In this document: positions 24,217 to 33,400 of the stretch, in pieces
How the letters are laid out: each line of letters starts with the position of its first letter
Position numbering within the stretch: the first letter of the stretch is position 1
Origin: Planctomycetota bacterium
GTDB taxonomy: Bacteria > Planctomycetota > UBA1135 > JACQFD01
Assembly: GCA_016792805.1 (NCBI GenBank)
Contig: JAEUHX010000016.1
Location: 1 to 64,000 of the forward strand
Length of the DNA stretch: 64,000 nt
Reading direction: 5' to 3'
Made by a program: the position numbers and the translations under genes
The notes under the pieces: model-generated
Database searches by the model: none
What the model saw: only the letters and a program-made list of their open reading frames with translations
Told to the model about the DNA's origin: nothing

Positions 24217-25725
24217 CTACGTCGGCTCCCAAACGCAACAGTTGAACTTCAGATCCGGCTCTTTCACAGCCTTCACTTCATCCAGCCGGCGAACCGGAGT
24301 CGTCACCGGTGCTTCCAACAGAAGCTCCGGATTCGTCTCCGCTTCCTGCGCGATCTTCGCCATTGCGTCCACGAACCGATCCAACGTGTCTTTCGACTCC
24401 GTCTCCGTCGGCTCGATCATGATCGCTTCGTTCACCACCAGCGGGAAGTACACCGTCGGCGGGTGATAGCCGTAGTCGATCAGGCGCTTCGCGATATCAA
24501 TCGTGTGCACGCCCTTCTCTCGCTGCTTCTTCGACGAGGCCACGAACTCATGCATACAGATCCGGTCGTAGGGCACCGCGTAGTGCTTGCCGACCTTCAC
24601 CCGTAGATAGTTTGCATTGAGCACCGCGAACTCGGCGATGCGGCGCGTGCCCTCGGCGCCCAGCCGGCGCATGTACGCATAGCTGCGCACCATCACGCCG
24701 AAGTTCATCCCGTAGCCGCGCATGCGTCCGATCGACTTCGGTGCGTCCTCTTCGAGACGGTAGCCGTCTTTGTCCTCTACGACGCGCGGAACCGGCAGGT
24801 AGGGCTCCAGCGCCGCGCAGACACAGATCGGGCCGGCGCCAGGGCCGCCGCCGCCGTGAGGCTGCGTGAACGTCTTGTGAAGATTAATGTGCATCATATC
24901 GACGCCGAAGTCGCCGGGGCGCGCGACGCCGACGATCGCGTTGAAGTTGGCGCCGTCCATGTACAGGAACGAGCCATTCTTGTGCAGCGCCTCAGCGACC
25001 TCATGAATGCGCGATTCAAACAATCCGAGCGTGTTCGGATTGGTGATCATCGCGCAAGCCACGTCGGGCGTAATCTTGCTCTTGAAGTCGTCCACGTCGA
25101 CGAGTCCGTCGGGGCCGGTCTTCACCGGCACCGGCTTCAGCCCGGCGATCGCGCAGGAGGCCGGATTCGTGCCGTGGGCCGAGTCGGGAATCAGCACCAG
25201 ATGGCGATTCTCGCCGCGGTCCTCGAAGTAGGCCTTGCAGACGAGCAGCGCCGTGAGCTCGCCTTGGGCGCCCGAACAGGGGTGCAGCGTCACGCCGGGG
25301 AGACCTGTGACTTCTGCCAAATAATCCATCACGCGCTTTGCGAGCGCGAGCGCGCCCTGCACGCTGTTGTCGTCCTGCAGCGGATGAATCTCCCGGAAGC
25401 CGGGCAGCATCACCGCCACCTCGTTCATCACCGGGTTGTATTTCATCGTGCACGACCCGAGCGGATAGAACGTCGTGCTGATAGCATAATTGAGCCGCGA
25501 GAGATTCGTATAGTGACGAATCACTTCCAGCTCGCTCACTTCCGGAAGCACTGGCGGCGTCTTGCGCAGAGCGACGCCGCTCAGATACGAAGCCGCGGGC
25601 TGCGACTTCACATCGTTCTTCGGCACCCGCCACGCGCGCGCGCCGATGCGCGACTTCTCATAAATGAGCCGGTCATCAAAATAGGGGAGCGGACGGTCCA
25701 CGGGCTTTTCGAGAGTCGTCGTCAT
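24217..25725 (-). CDS. gcvPB: Glycine decarboxylase P protein, subunit 2
   Basis: 502 residues from ATG 25725, whose A overlaps the TAA stop of gcvPA (TAATG). With GcvPA it forms the PLP-dependent P protein, which decarboxylates glycine and passes the aminomethyl group to lipoyl-GcvH. The PLP lysine is Lys284 in NLHKTFTQPHGGGGPG. Other family blocks are TTFYPLGSCTMKYNP, HPCSGAQGE, SAHGTNPASC and MDGANFNAIVG. An alternative upstream start at 25764 would add 13 Arg/Gly-rich residues that do not look native. Last gene of the gcv operon. Confidence 0.97.
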   Translation of the reverse strand: MTTTLEKPVDRPLPYFDDRLIYEKSRIGARAWRVPKNDVKSQPAASYLSGVALRKTPPVLPEVSELEVIRHYTNLSRLNYAISTTFYPLGSCTMKYNPVMNEVAVMLPGFREIHPLQDDNSVQGALALAKRVMDYLAEVTGLPGVTLHPCSGAQGELTALLVCKAYFEDRGENRHLVLIPDSAHGTNPASCAIAGLKPVPVKTGPDGLVDVDDFKSKITPDVACAMITNPNTLGLFESRIHEVAEALHKNGSFLYMDGANFNAIVGVARPGDFGVDMMHINLHKTFTQPHGGGGPGAGPICVCAALEPYLPVPRVVEDKDGYRLEEDAPKSIGRMRGYGMNFGVMVRSYAYMRRLGAEGTRRIAEFAVLNANYLRVKVGKHYAVPYDRICMHEFVASSKKQREKGVHTIDIAKRLIDYGYHPPTVYFPLVVNEAIMIEPTETESKDTLDRFVDAMAKIAQEAETNPELLLEAPVTTPVRRLDEVKAVKEPDLKFNCCVWEPT

Positions 25726-27068
25726 TAGAAGATTCCTCCCGCCGCGTCGACCAACATGTCGCACTCGGCCTTGGTGTTCGCTTCTGTCACGGCGAAGAGA
25801 AGTGAATTGGAATATTCGGGATACCAGCGGCGGAGCTCGATGCCGCCCAGGATCTCGCGGCGCGCGAGGCGGTCGCGCACTTTCTCGATCGGCTGCTCGA
25901 ACTTCACAGTGAACTCATGGAAGAACGGCCCGGAAACGGCGGGCGCGCATCCCTTGCTTGCGAAGATGCGCTCGGCCGTGGCGTGGGCTTTCTCCACACA
26001 CTGCTCCGCCACCTCTTTGAGCCCCTGGGGGCCGAGCATCGAGAGATAGATGACACCGCGCAGCGCCATCAGCGTGTTGCTGGTGCAAATATTCGAGGTG
26101 GCCTTCTCGCGGCGGATATGTTGCTCGCGCGTTGTCATTGTGAGCACAAATCCGCGCTTGCCCTCGCGGTCAACCGTCTTGCCGACGATGCGGGCCGGCA
26201 TCGAGCGCAGGAACTCCTTCTTCGTCGCAAAGAAGCCGAAGCTCGGGCCGCCGTAGCCGAGATAATTGCCAAGGGGCTGCCCTTCGCCGGTCGCGATGTC
26301 GAAGCCGAGCTCGCCCGGAGAGGCCAGCAGCGCCAGCGAGATCGCATAGAACGAGCCGACCGCCAGGGCGCCCTTGCCGTGGGCGATCTCGCAGGCGGCC
26401 GCGCCGTCTTCGATCACGCCGAGGAAGTTGGGCGACTGAATTCCCACAGCCGCGGTTCTGTCATCGACGGCCGCCCGCAGCTTCGCCATATCGGTCCGGC
26501 CGTCGGCGCCTAGCGGAATCTCCACAATCTCGAACTCGAGATACTTGGTGATCGTTCGCAGCGCCTGGCGCGTGTGCGGATGCACGCCGCGCGACACGAC
26601 GAGCTTCTTGCGATTCACCACAGAAGCGGCCATGCGGAGCCCCTCCACAAATGCCGTCGGCCCTTCCCACATGCACGCGTTGCTCACGTCGAGACCGGTG
26701 AGCTCTGCGATCATCGTCTGGTATTCGTACAGCCACCGCAGCGTGCCTTGCGACACCTCCGGCTGGTAAGGCGTGTACGGAGTCACGAAATCGGAGCGCG
26801 ACTGCAGGTGGTCGACCGCCGCCGGAATCAGGTGGCGGTACATGCCGCCGCCGAGGAAGCAGGGCTTTCCATCGGCGTTCCGGTTCCACGACGCGAGATC
26901 CGTAACATCTCGCATCACTTCCGTTTCCGTCTGCGACGGCGGAAGATCGAGCAGCCCGCTACGGCGGAAATCTTTGGGGATCGACGTGAAGAGGTCGTCC
27001 AGCGTACGCACGCCGATGGCGGCGAGCATCTCGCGGACGTCCTCCTCGGTGTGGGGGACGTAGGGCAT
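25725..27068 (-). CDS. gcvPA: Glycine decarboxylase P protein, subunit 1
   Basis: 447 residues from ATG 27068 (MPYVPHTEEDVREMLAAIG), the usual GcvPA N-terminus. Conserved blocks are FLGGGMYRHLIPAAVDHL, YTPYQPEVSQGTLRWLYEYQ, GIQSPNFLGVIED, GEGQPLGNYLGYGGPSFGFFA and TREQHIRREKATSNICT. Subunit 1 is structurally aminotransferase-like but lacks the PLP lysine, which GcvPB supplies. The frame stays open upstream into the family A repeat, but that part is not protein-like. A 167-bp family A element separates it from gcvH, so this junction is not translationally coupled, unlike the gcvPA-gcvPB junction. Confidence 0.97.
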   Translation of the reverse strand: MPYVPHTEEDVREMLAAIGVRTLDDLFTSIPKDFRRSGLLDLPPSQTETEVMRDVTDLASWNRNADGKPCFLGGGMYRHLIPAAVDHLQSRSDFVTPYTPYQPEVSQGTLRWLYEYQTMIAELTGLDVSNACMWEGPTAFVEGLRMAASVVNRKKLVVSRGVHPHTRQALRTITKYLEFEIVEIPLGADGRTDMAKLRAAVDDRTAAVGIQSPNFLGVIEDGAAACEIAHGKGALAVGSFYAISLALLASPGELGFDIATGEGQPLGNYLGYGGPSFGFFATKKEFLRSMPARIVGKTVDREGKRGFVLTMTTREQHIRREKATSNICTSNTLMALRGVIYLSMLGPQGLKEVAEQCVEKAHATAERIFASKGCAPAVSGPFFHEFTVKFEQPIEKVRDRLARREILGGIELRRWYPEYSNSLLFAVTEANTKAECDMLVDAAGGIF

Positions 27069-27089
27069 AGTAGAAAAGTGATCTGCGAT

Positions 27090-27256
27090 TAGCAGCCTGT
27101 GGCAAGAGTGCTCCGCAGAGCGAGCACGAGGATTTTTGGCGAGATCGAGGAGGACCGCCGCAGGCGTAGCCAGGGAGTTACGACGAGGCGGTCCGACGAT
27201 GAGATCGCCAAAAAGCCCGCGTGCGCAGCTCGGATGACTTTTGTCACGGGCTGTTA
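27090..27256 (+). repeat. Family A inverted-repeat element inside the gcv operon (A2)
   Basis: 167 bases with imperfect terminal inverted repeats TAGCAGCCTGTGGCAAGAGT (left) and ACTTTTGTCACGGGCTGTTA (right). The internal core near 27160-27188 (CGCAGGCGTAGCC, GGAGTTACGACGAGG) is shared with the copies at 43500 and 50548. A second internal stem pairs TTTTTGGCGAGATC with GATCGCCAAAAA. The right end supplies the TAA stop of gcvH (minus strand). Within the gcv transcript it would fold into a long branched hairpin between gcvH and gcvPA. Confidence 0.82.
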
Positions 27257-27643
27257 GTGCTCTGCTGCGGCGTGCTTGTCGTAGGCCGCGGCATCGAGGA
27301 GGTCGTCGTAGCCGGAGGCGGCGTCGGGCTTCACCCGCAGCATCCAGCCGGCATTGTGGGGATCTTGCTGCACCAGATGCAGCGCATCGGGCACCGCGGC
27401 GTTCACTTCGAGAACGACGCCGTTCACCGGAGAATTGAGGTCCGACACGGCCTTCACGCTCTCGATCTCGCCGAACGGCTCGCGCTTCGTAACGCGATCG
27501 CCAGCCTTCTTCTTGAACTGGCAGAAGACGAGCTCTCCGAGCTGATCGACGGCGTGCTGGGTGATGCCCACGACGATCGCGTCGCCGTCCTTGCGGGCCC
27601 ACTCATGCGTCTCGAGGTAGCGGCAGTTGTTCGGGGAGGACAT
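27254..27643 (-). CDS. gcvH: Glycine cleavage system H protein
   Basis: 129 residues, normal length. The lipoyl carrier that shuttles the aminomethyl group between P, T and L proteins. Lys64 in GEIESVKAVSD is the lipoylation site, and the N-terminal RYLETHEWARKDG matches the family. The stop codon lies in the right arm of the family A repeat, and the last residues (AAYDKHAAAEH) may have been altered when that element inserted. It begins 72 bases after gcvT. LipM at 19816 is a plausible octanoyl donor. Confidence 0.96.
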   Translation of the reverse strand: MSSPNNCRYLETHEWARKDGDAIVVGITQHAVDQLGELVFCQFKKKAGDRVTKREPFGEIESVKAVSDLNSPVNGVVLEVNAAVPDALHLVQQDPHNAGWMLRVKPDAASGYDDLLDAAAYDKHAAAEH

Positions 27644-27715
27644 GGAATTGTGCCTTTCTTCGGGTTGGAACGGCGGAACAGAGTCGGGACGGAATTGGAT
27701 GCGAAAGGTAATATA

Positions 27716-28831
27716 TTACTTGGCGCGCTTATAGAACGGCAGCGGGACGACCACAGCCGTCTCGCGGCTGCCGCGCATGTCGATCTCGAGGCGCGTGCCG
27801 ACGGCGGCCTGCTCGCAGGCGACGTAGGCCGTGCCGATGCTGGCGCCGACCGTGGGCGAGGGCGTGCCGGAGCAGATGAAGCCGATCGCTGCGCCGCCGG
27901 GAATGTGCACATTGTAGCCTTGGCGCGGCACGCGCTTCGTCTCGGCGCGCAGCCCGACGAGCTGGCGGCATTTGTTCTCTCTCGCGCGCTCGAGCGCCTT
28001 GCGCCCGAGGAAATCTTTGCCTTCTGCGAACCTCACGCCGAACTCGAGACCCGCTTCGATGGGGTTGATGTCGTCGGCGAGCTCGTGGCCGTAGAGCGGC
28101 ATGCCGGCTTCGAGGCGCAGCGTGTCGCGTGCGCCGAGGCCGATCGGCGTGAGGCCGTGGGGCTTGCCCGCCTCCAGCAGCGCATTCCAGAGTCGCTCCG
28201 TCTCGGCGCGGGGAACATACACTTCGAATCCGTCCTCGCCGGTGTAGCCCGTGCGCGAGACCCAGCCGTTCTCAACGCCATTCACGCCGCCGCTTCCGGC
28301 GCGATGCTTGTAATACTTCACTTCGGCGAGCGGAATTTGTGTGAGATTCGAAAGAATCGCCTGCGACTGCGGCCCCTGCAGCGCCAGCATCTGCCACGAC
28401 TCAGTGAGGTCTTCGATCTGCACATCGAAGCCCTTTGCGTGCGCGCGGATGTGGGCCATGTCCTTCGGCGTGTTGCCGGCGTTGATGACGAGGTAGACGG
28501 CGTCCTCGTATTTGTAAATCAATAGATCGTCGATCGTGCCGCCGTGCTCGTGGCAAAAGAGCGAGTAGCGGATGTCGCCCGGCTTCATCGCGGCGACGTG
28601 GTTCGTGGCGATGCGGTCGACGAAGCGCTCGCGGTCTTTCCCGGTGATCCGCACGCGTCCCATGTGCGACAGATCGAAGAGACCGCACTTGGTGCGCACC
28701 GTGCGCACTTCGTCGAGGATCGCCCCGTATTGGATGGGCATGTACCAGCCGCCGAAATTCACCATCTTCGCGCCGTGGCGCTCATGGACGGCGGCGAGGG
28801 CGGTGCGCTTCATGTCGTCGGTCTGCGTCAT
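27716..28831 (-). CDS. gcvT: Aminomethyltransferase (glycine cleavage T protein)
   Basis: 371 residues from ATG 28831. It transfers the one-carbon unit from aminomethyl-GcvH to tetrahydrofolate and releases ammonia. Typical blocks: VNFGGWYMPIQYG, GLFDLSHMGRVRITGKD, LALQGPQSQAIL, SRTGYTGEDGFEVY, GLGARDTLRLEAGMPLYGHE and FIGRKAL-like FLGRKALE; the folate-site Asp is in the GARDTLR region. First gene of the operon; a glycine riboswitch and terminator occupy its 5 prime leader, so the whole operon should respond to glycine. Confidence 0.97.
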   Translation of the reverse strand: MTQTDDMKRTALAAVHERHGAKMVNFGGWYMPIQYGAILDEVRTVRTKCGLFDLSHMGRVRITGKDRERFVDRIATNHVAAMKPGDIRYSLFCHEHGGTIDDLLIYKYEDAVYLVINAGNTPKDMAHIRAHAKGFDVQIEDLTESWQMLALQGPQSQAILSNLTQIPLAEVKYYKHRAGSGGVNGVENGWVSRTGYTGEDGFEVYVPRAETERLWNALLEAGKPHGLTPIGLGARDTLRLEAGMPLYGHELADDINPIEAGLEFGVRFAEGKDFLGRKALERARENKCRQLVGLRAETKRVPRQGYNVHIPGGAAIGFICSGTPSPTVGASIGTAYVACEQAAVGTRLEIDMRGSRETAVVVPLPFYKRAK

Positions 28832-28913
28832 GGCGAGGCTTCGGCTTCGGAGGGGCGAAGGAGGTGGAGCGGACTGCGGGGCGGGACGGACGGGGGCGGC
28901 GCGGCGGGAAATG

Positions 28914-28986
28914 AAAAAAGACGGGGGACGCAGAGCGGGTGGCTCGCGGGCCGTGGAGACCCGGAGACCACACTGCGTCCCCCGTC
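28914..28986 (-). terminator. Intrinsic terminator in the gcvT leader (riboswitch expression platform)
   Basis: On the minus strand the 14-bp perfect stem GACGGGGGACGCAG / CTGCGTCCCCCGTC, with an internally paired loop, is followed by TTTTTTC. It lies 32 nt after the riboswitch P1 stem and about 83 nt before gcvT, where a riboswitch-controlled terminator is expected. Glycine aptamers usually switch gcv genes on, so glycine binding probably prevents this hairpin; the exact antiterminator pairing is not resolved by eye. Confidence 0.88.
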
Positions 28987-29017
28987 CTTTCGTGGAACGA
29001 CGCGGTTGGGGGCTTGC

Positions 29018-29145
29018 CGACGGTGGCGGTCCTAGGACCTGAGAGTTTCGCGCGACGCCTGCCGGCGCCTCGCTTGCCCCTTCGGTGCCCGGCCGCGCGC
29101 GCCGCGCAAGCGGCGATCCCGGCCGAGTCTCTCCCGCCACCGTCC
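29018..29145 (-). promoter_or_regulatory. Glycine riboswitch (single aptamer)
   Basis: The minus strand carries the glycine aptamer core in order: GGGAGAGACTCGG, then GGGCACCGAAGGGGCAAGC, then GCGAAACTCTCAGG. It is closed by an 11-bp P1 stem (29134-29144 pairing with 29019-29029, GACGGTGGCGG/CCGCCACCGTC). Only one aptamer is present: neither the 5 prime side nor the leader between aptamer and terminator repeats the GAAGGGGCAA core. It controls gcvT-gcvH-gcvPA-gcvPB. Confidence 0.93.
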
Positions 29146-29163
29146 AGTGTCGGGAGGGCGAGG

Positions 29164-29192
29164 AGAATAGACGCCGGGCGGGTGTCCGGCAA
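29164..29192 (-). promoter_or_regulatory. Candidate sigma-70-type promoter of the gcv operon
   Basis: TTGCCG (29192-29187) and TATTCT (29169-29164) are separated by 17 bases, each matching consensus at four of six positions. The predicted start would lie just upstream of the riboswitch 5 prime end, giving a leader of about 325 nt. Confidence 0.45.
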
Positions 29193-29531
29193 GCCGGGCG
29201 GGGCGGGGGGCGACCTTGATCGTCACGACTCTTTGCTGGAGATGGCGCACGCGACGGCACGCCTGGCAAGTGGAGGCTCCGCCAGCGGTAGCTCGACACG
29301 TCCGTGGTGCTGGTGCTGAGGGACGTGTGATGCTGTGTCGCGCAAGAGGTGACGCTCTCCGCGATTCAAGGCTCAGCTGCAAACGTTACGTTCCATGACC
29401 TGATCGACTCTCTCAATACGGACGCATCTCCATGCTCCAGGTGCACTCGCGGATACTTCTCGGCACCCTTGGCCTCTACCAGCTCATTCCCGGAGAACGA
29501 TGCGCTCTGAATTGACCGCCCGATAGCGCCC
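29193..29531. other. Gene-free stretch upstream of the gcv promoter
   Basis: 339 bases between the gcv promoter and the next gene. I find no repeat-family copy, RNA gene or credible coding frame. It presumably holds the promoter of the membrane-protein gene at 29532. Its composition is less GC-rich than the neighbours. Confidence 0.5.
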
Positions 29532-30116
29532 TTGGATAGACACGAGGCGACCTCGATCTTTTGTAGCTACCCATCGAGTTCTGTGGACGTCGAGCGACAC
29601 CTCCTGCCTCTCATGACACACCCAGTGGTCGCAACTCTGACCGCTGTGGCTACTGCATCCTTGGGACTCCTGGTAATCGCAGCCGAGGGAACACGCAGCC
29701 GCCTCAAACATGAGAACCACAGAACATCACAGCGATTGCACGCAGCAGATATCATACTCATATTATGTCCGTGCAGCTTCTTGGCGGCATTCGCGTCAAT
29801 GATCGCCATCGCATCGATTGAATTCGGAGAGGTTGTGAAGCCTCGAGCGTACTTCGCTCAGACTGATCCGCTCCTGCATGCAACTGCATACTATTCATCG
29901 AGTCATGCTCCAGTGGCGAGCCTTGTTTCGTTCATTGGTTTCTCGCTCGCTGCGGCCAGCTTCATGCCATTCTGCATCGGCCTATTCATGCGAGTTTGGC
30001 TGGCTTGTCAAAGGCCGGACTGGGGACGGATCTTGCTGTATGTGGCCCTCGAGTCGGCTGCCTTCGGAGTCCTCATATTCGATCCTCTCGGATTCGTAAC
30101 GTGGTGGTTCGACTAA
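29532..30116 (+). CDS. Hypothetical four-helix membrane protein
   Basis: 194 residues, not recognised. Four hydrophobic segments can be seen at about 30-50 (VVATLTAVATASLGLLVIAAE), 74-96 (ILILCPCSFLAAFASMIAIAS), 124-152 (VASLVSFIGFSLAAASFMPFCIGLF) and 168-186. An internal ATG at 29613 (MTHPVVATL) would give 167 residues starting right before the first helix and is a reasonable alternative. Codon third positions are noticeably less GC-rich than in flanking genes, which may mean foreign origin or weak expression. It stands alone between the gcv promoter region and the MglA cluster. Confidence 0.5.
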   Translation: MDRHEATSIFCSYPSSSVDVERHLLPLMTHPVVATLTAVATASLGLLVIAAEGTRSRLKHENHRTSQRLHAADIILILCPCSFLAAFASMIAIASIEFGEVVKPRAYFAQTDPLLHATAYYSSSHAPVASLVSFIGFSLAAASFMPFCIGLFMRVWLACQRPDWGRILLYVALESAAFGVLIFDPLGFVTWWFD

Positions 30117-30489
30117 TGATATGTTGCATGGACGGCATGAAGGTGTGGCCCCCGTTGGACTGCCCGAGATCAAGGGACTGGGGAGGATGGACGCGAATTC
30201 GAAACTCGCAGGAACCAGGAAGGATGTGGACAGGCATGGAGGCGTGTCTTCGGGAGCGCCAGGATGGCCACGAAGCGGGCTCACCTCGGGGCATGGCGCG
30301 GCCGCACTCCTGCCTCAAGCCCAACTCCGAGCTTCGAGCTGGCCGAGGTCGCGGCGATAGAGCTCTGTAATCCGGTTCCTCCCGCCGCTTTCCTGCGGCC
30401 CGCTTCGGTCCCGCGCTCAAGCCCCGCTCCCGCCCGTGCCGAAAAGCCGCCGAGACTCGAGAGTCCACGGTTGAGGGGAGAATTCATTC
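30117..30489. other. Intergenic region before the MglA/roadblock cluster
   Basis: 373 bases without a credible gene. A Shine-Dalgarno-like GAGGGGAG (30473-30480) precedes the ATG at 30490. No repeat family, terminator or clear promoter boxes were found. Confidence 0.5.
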
Positions 30490-33400
30490 ATGGCGCTGGT
30501 CGGTGACCTGGGGAGCGTCGATCTCGCGCAGGTTTTTCAGGTCCTTTCGGGGAACCAGAAAGACGGCGTGCTCGACATTTTCCGAGGTGAGGAGCACCGC
30601 GGGGTCCGCGTGCGCCGCGGTGTGCTCACCCTCCAATTCGACCGCGACGTCTACGAGGAGCGCGTCCTCGAGATGCTGCGCCGCCTTGGGCGCGTCAGCG
30701 AGCAGAAGCTCCAGGTGGCCGCCGCCAACCGCCACGGCACCCAGGAGAGCCTCATCACCGCATTGGTGAAGATGCAGGTGCTAACCGACGAGGAAGTCGA
30801 GTCGATCTACCGCGAGCGCATGGCGGAGGATCTGTACGATCTCTTTACATGGCACGATGCGCGCTTCGAGTTCCACGAGGGGGCGCAGCTCCTCGAGCAT
30901 GTGGGCGGAGAAGTGGACGAGCGGCTCTGCTTCCCCTCCGACGGCGTCGTCATGGAGGCGGTGCACCGCCTGGATGAGTGGCGCCGCATCCGCGAGCGCG
31001 TTGCCGACGACGACGAGGTGATGGAAGCGCTCGTCGCGGAGCAAAGCTGCGAAGATGATACACAAGAGGCGGTCTTTCGCTGCGTCGACGGCATGCGCAC
31101 CGTCGGCGAAATCGCCCGCTCGCTTGGCCGGAGTATTTATGAGGTCAGCAAGGCGGTTTCGCGCCTTGCCGAGCTCGGCGCCGTAGGCCCCGTCCATCCC
31201 GACCATTACCCGGAGCGTGGCCGCCTCGCGCTCCAGGCGGGACGCCCGCGCGACGCGGCCAAGCTGTTCGACCGAGCCGCCGCTGCCGGCGTCGCATGCC
31301 CGGCCTCCATCGGCGACGCGGGGCGCGCCTTCGAGGCGGACCGCGAGTTCGCCCTCGCCGCGGAGCGATTTGTTGCCTATGGAGATGCCCTCGTACAAAT
31401 CGAGGAGCGCGACCGCGCCCTCGATGCGTACCGCCACGCGCGAGCACTCGTGCCGACGCACATTTCTGCGTGGCGCAAGGCGATCGACCTCGCGCTCGAG
31501 TCGGATCCTGGCGCCTCCGAAGGGATGCCGTCGTCTCGCACGGCGGCCCTCGTCGCCGAGGGACGCGTCCTCGCGGAAACCCTGACGGAGCTTGCCGACC
31601 TCGAAGGGGCCGCCGGAGTGCTTGAGCGCGCACTTCTTCGCGCGCCTTCGGATATCGCCGCCAAGCGCCAGCTCGTCGCGCTATGGGAGCGCCTTGGTCA
31701 GCATGACCGCCTCTGCGGGCTCCTCGAATCGCTGAGCGACGATCTCTTGCATCAGAGGGACGTCCTCGGCGCGGCCGGCTGCCTCCAACGCGTCTTGCGC
31801 ATGCGGCCCGAGCGGCGCGACCTCGTGCCGCGTATTCGCGATCTTTACAAGAGAGACGAAAGCCGCCGGAATTGGAAGAAGGCGCTCGTCGGCGGATTTG
31901 TGAGTCTGTTGCTTGCAGCGGCCGTTGGCCTGCTCGTCATGGCGCGCGAGAAGCGGGCGCTCGCGGAACTCAGCGCCATCGACGTCGAGCCGCGCATGCG
32001 CAGCGGCGACCTCGCCGGAGTGCGCGCTCGACTCGAGGAATTCCGCGCTTCCAATCCGCTCACGTGGGCTTCCACAAAAGCTGAGGAACTGCTGGTGCGC
32101 GTCGACGCGCTCGCCGCCGAGTTCGAGAAGCAACAGGAGCGCAAGCGCGCCGAGGCGAAGAAGGCCTACGACGATCAGATCGCGAAAGCTGACTCCGAGG
32201 CGAAACGTTCCGAAGAGACGGCGCGCAGCGGGCGGCTCTCCGAGGCGCTAGAGATCCTCCGTGCGGCATTACGGGAGGCGCCCGCCGATTGGCCGAGCGC
32301 CAAGCTTGCGCGGCGAAATGTTACTGACCTCGAGGCGTATCTCAGCGGTTCCTCGGCGCTTGCCAAGGACCTCGCGGCGGCCGAGCACGCGTCCGACTGG
32401 GCACGCGCGCGCAAGCTCGGCCGCGAACTCGCCGCCAAGTATCCGCTCACGGAGGAGGCGCGGCATGTGCGCCTGCCGTACAAGGTCACCACAAATCCTC
32501 CCGGAGCGAGCATTCTGCTCAATGGTGAGCTCGCAGGAACGTCGCCTTGCGTGGTCCACGTGCCGCTCGTGCGCAAGCAGAACGAGGTGCGGGCGTCGCT
32601 GGTCGGCTACGCGCCGGCTGCCACCGCGCTGGATGTTACAGAAGACTCCGTCGTCGAGCTAAGCCTCGGACGCGCCCCGGAGTGGAGCGCTCCGCTCCCG
32701 GCAGCGGCGGCCGTGCAGCCGATTCAGTACGGTGCGACGGCACTCGTCTCGCTCTCGGCCGGGCATGTGCTCGCGTTCGGCAAGGAGCCCGCCCCGCTCT
32801 GGAAGACACAAATCATCTCCGGCGGCGAGATCGTCGGCTGGCAGGTGGCACCCGACGGATCCGCAGTGGCCGTCGCCACCGACGGAGCCGTCGTCTGCCT
32901 CGAGCCGGCGAGTTCGAAGCACCGTTGGCGCGTCGATCTCGGCGTCGGCGTGCGAGTGCCTCCGCTTGCAGATAAGGAGGGAGTTTTTATTGCCTCCGAT
33001 GACGGCCGCATTCGCCTCCTGGGTTATGCCCGCGGTGAAGTCCTGCGCGAGTGGCGCGGCATTGGGCGCACGGGGGGCCGCATCGTTCGTTACCAGTCGC
33101 GGCTCGTCGTCGGCTCGTCCGACGGGCGCCTTCGCGTCGTCGATGCCGAGAATCCGCGAGGCGAGGAAGCCGCTTTGAGCTTCGGCGCTCCGCTCGTCGG
33201 AGCGGTCGTAGTCGACGGTGTGCTCGTCGTGACTGGCGACGACGGCCGGATCGCCGGTTTCGACCTCGAGACATTGAAGCTCACATTTGAGAAACCGGGC
33301 GGCCGCATCGCCCAGGCGGTTCCCAGCGCTGTCGGCAATCGGGTGCTCGTCGACATCGCGGGCAAGCTCACCCTGATCGAGCCGCGCAGCGGCGCGATCG

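Noticed and set aside
28832-29163. Second glycine aptamer in tandem
   Set aside because: The GAAGGGGCAA core and its partner segments occur only once on the minus strand; the rest of the leader is accounted for by the terminator.
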